Source: Actinomycetota bacterium (GTDB lineage: Bacteria; Actinomycetota; Thermoleophilia; Solirubrobacterales; Solirubrobacteraceae). From it: a DNA stretch of 6,580 nt. Positions 6,175 to 6,580 of this stretch are shown here, one piece after another. The notes beneath the pieces are model-generated. The model ran no database searches. It was not told the DNA's origin and saw only the letters and a list, made by a program, of their open reading frames with translations. How positions within the stretch are numbered: the first letter of the stretch is position 1; the number at the start of each line of letters is the position of its first letter. Made by a program: the position numbers and the translations under genes. Location of the stretch: the NCBI GenBank assembly GCA_005883905.1, contig VAYD01000097.1, positions 1-6,580 on the forward strand. Direction: 5' to 3'.

Positions 6175-6580
6175 AGCGACCGATCTGCTGCGTGTTCTGG
6201 AAGATCCGCTGGATCTCGAAGAACGCCGGCTTCTTCACCCCGTCCTGGGTGATCAGGCCCTTCGTGTGCCACGGCGAGCTCGGCCGCGGGTTGCCGCCGT
6301 CCCACGTCGGGCGCACGCGGAACTCCTGCAGGCCCCACCAGATCGCACCGCTCAGCCACGGCTTCGTCGCGTACACGCCGAAGTGGAAGTTCGCGAAGTC
6401 CGACTGGAACGCGTAGGTGCCCTTCTCCTCCTCGGGCCCGTCGCGGTTGGCCTCGGCCCCGGTCTCGGTGATCACGATCGCCTTGTTCGGGTAGCAGGTG
6501 CGAACCGCGTCGAGGTAGGGCGAGAGGCCGTCCTGGTCGGCCAGCGTGCCGCCCGGCCCCGGGTACCAGCCGAAGTAGTC
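6173..6580 (-). CDS. Glycoside hydrolase family 2-like (beta-glucuronidase/beta-galactosidase type), C-terminal fragment
   Basis: The last 135 residues of a TIM-barrel glycosidase; the N-terminal part lies beyond the window, and the frame is open to position 6580. The fragment begins with DYFGWYPG, which resembles the barrel strand preceding the nucleophile in GH2 enzymes. VITETGAEA follows, in which Glu39 of the fragment aligns with the GH2 nucleophile (Glu504 in the ITEYG motif of E. coli beta-glucuronidase, from memory). After this come GAIWWGLQEF and KGLITQDGVKKPAFFEIQ, matching the barrel end where GH2 enzymes have a W-x-F-x-D-F and a KGIFTRDRKPK-type segment. The likely role is hydrolysis of a glycoside, possibly exported, with unknown substrate. 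Related clan GH-A families such as GH5 cannot be excluded from the fragment alone. It lies 40 bp upstream of the L25 gene, without a functional link. Confidence 0.75.
   Translation of the reverse strand, partial: DYFGWYPGPGGTLADQDGLSPYLDAVRTCYPNKAIVITETGAEANRDGPEEEKGTYAFQSDFANFHFGVYATKPWLSGAIWWGLQEFRVRPTWDGGNPRPSSPWHTKGLITQDGVKKPAFFEIQRIFQNTQQIGR

Noticed and set aside
1..6580. CRISPR array, tRNA/rRNA gene, insertion sequence or phage/defence genes
   Set aside because: No spaced direct repeats, cloverleaf-like sequence, transposase motifs or terminal inverted repeats were seen; nearly every base is assigned to a recognisable gene.

Overview
The window is very GC-rich DNA from a chromosome, and every strand segment is tightly packed with genes. 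The best guess for the source is a high-GC actinobacterium of the Solirubrobacterales/Thermoleophilia type. This is inferred from the base composition, from a secreted PKD-domain protein ending in an Arg/Lys-rich beta domain, and from an L25 (CTC/TL5 type) with a glutamate-rich tail. No 16S or other decisive marker is present, so the assignment is tentative.

Layout, left to right. Positions 1-3201 (minus strand) hold most of mfd, the transcription-repair coupling factor. Its reading frame is broken at about 682-687, and the 3' end runs off the window. Positions 3213-3938 (minus) hold a Tam-like SAM-dependent methyltransferase that lies 11 bp upstream of mfd. Divergent from it, with start codons only about 8-20 bp apart, is a secreted two-PKD-domain protein (3947-4858, plus). 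It converges, with a 6-bp gap, on pth (4865-5443, minus). pth sits directly behind rplY/ctc, the L25 gene (5449-6132, minus), to which it is probably translationally coupled. At the right edge is the C-terminal part of a GH2-type glycoside hydrolase (6173-6580, minus), cut by the window end.

Functionally this is a housekeeping segment. L25 and Pth form a translation pair (5S rRNA-binding protein and peptidyl-tRNA recycling), an arrangement common in bacteria. mfd serves transcription-coupled repair. The methyltransferase, PKD protein and glycoside hydrolase are accessory genes without an evident shared pathway.

I see no CRISPR array, RNA gene, mobile element or convincing novel multi-gene system, and no gene-free stretch longer than about 50 bp. 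The strongest anomaly is the mfd lesion: about 43 bp encoding the conserved stretch between helicase motifs V and VI is absent, which removes about 15 residues and shifts the frame. It is either a real inactivating deletion or an assembly or sequence error. Weaker observations are several genes that lack a Shine-Dalgarno sequence but have a TANNNT hexamer close to the start codon (possible leaderless promoters), the extremely short divergent spacer, and a perfect 10-bp palindrome in front of the L25 gene.
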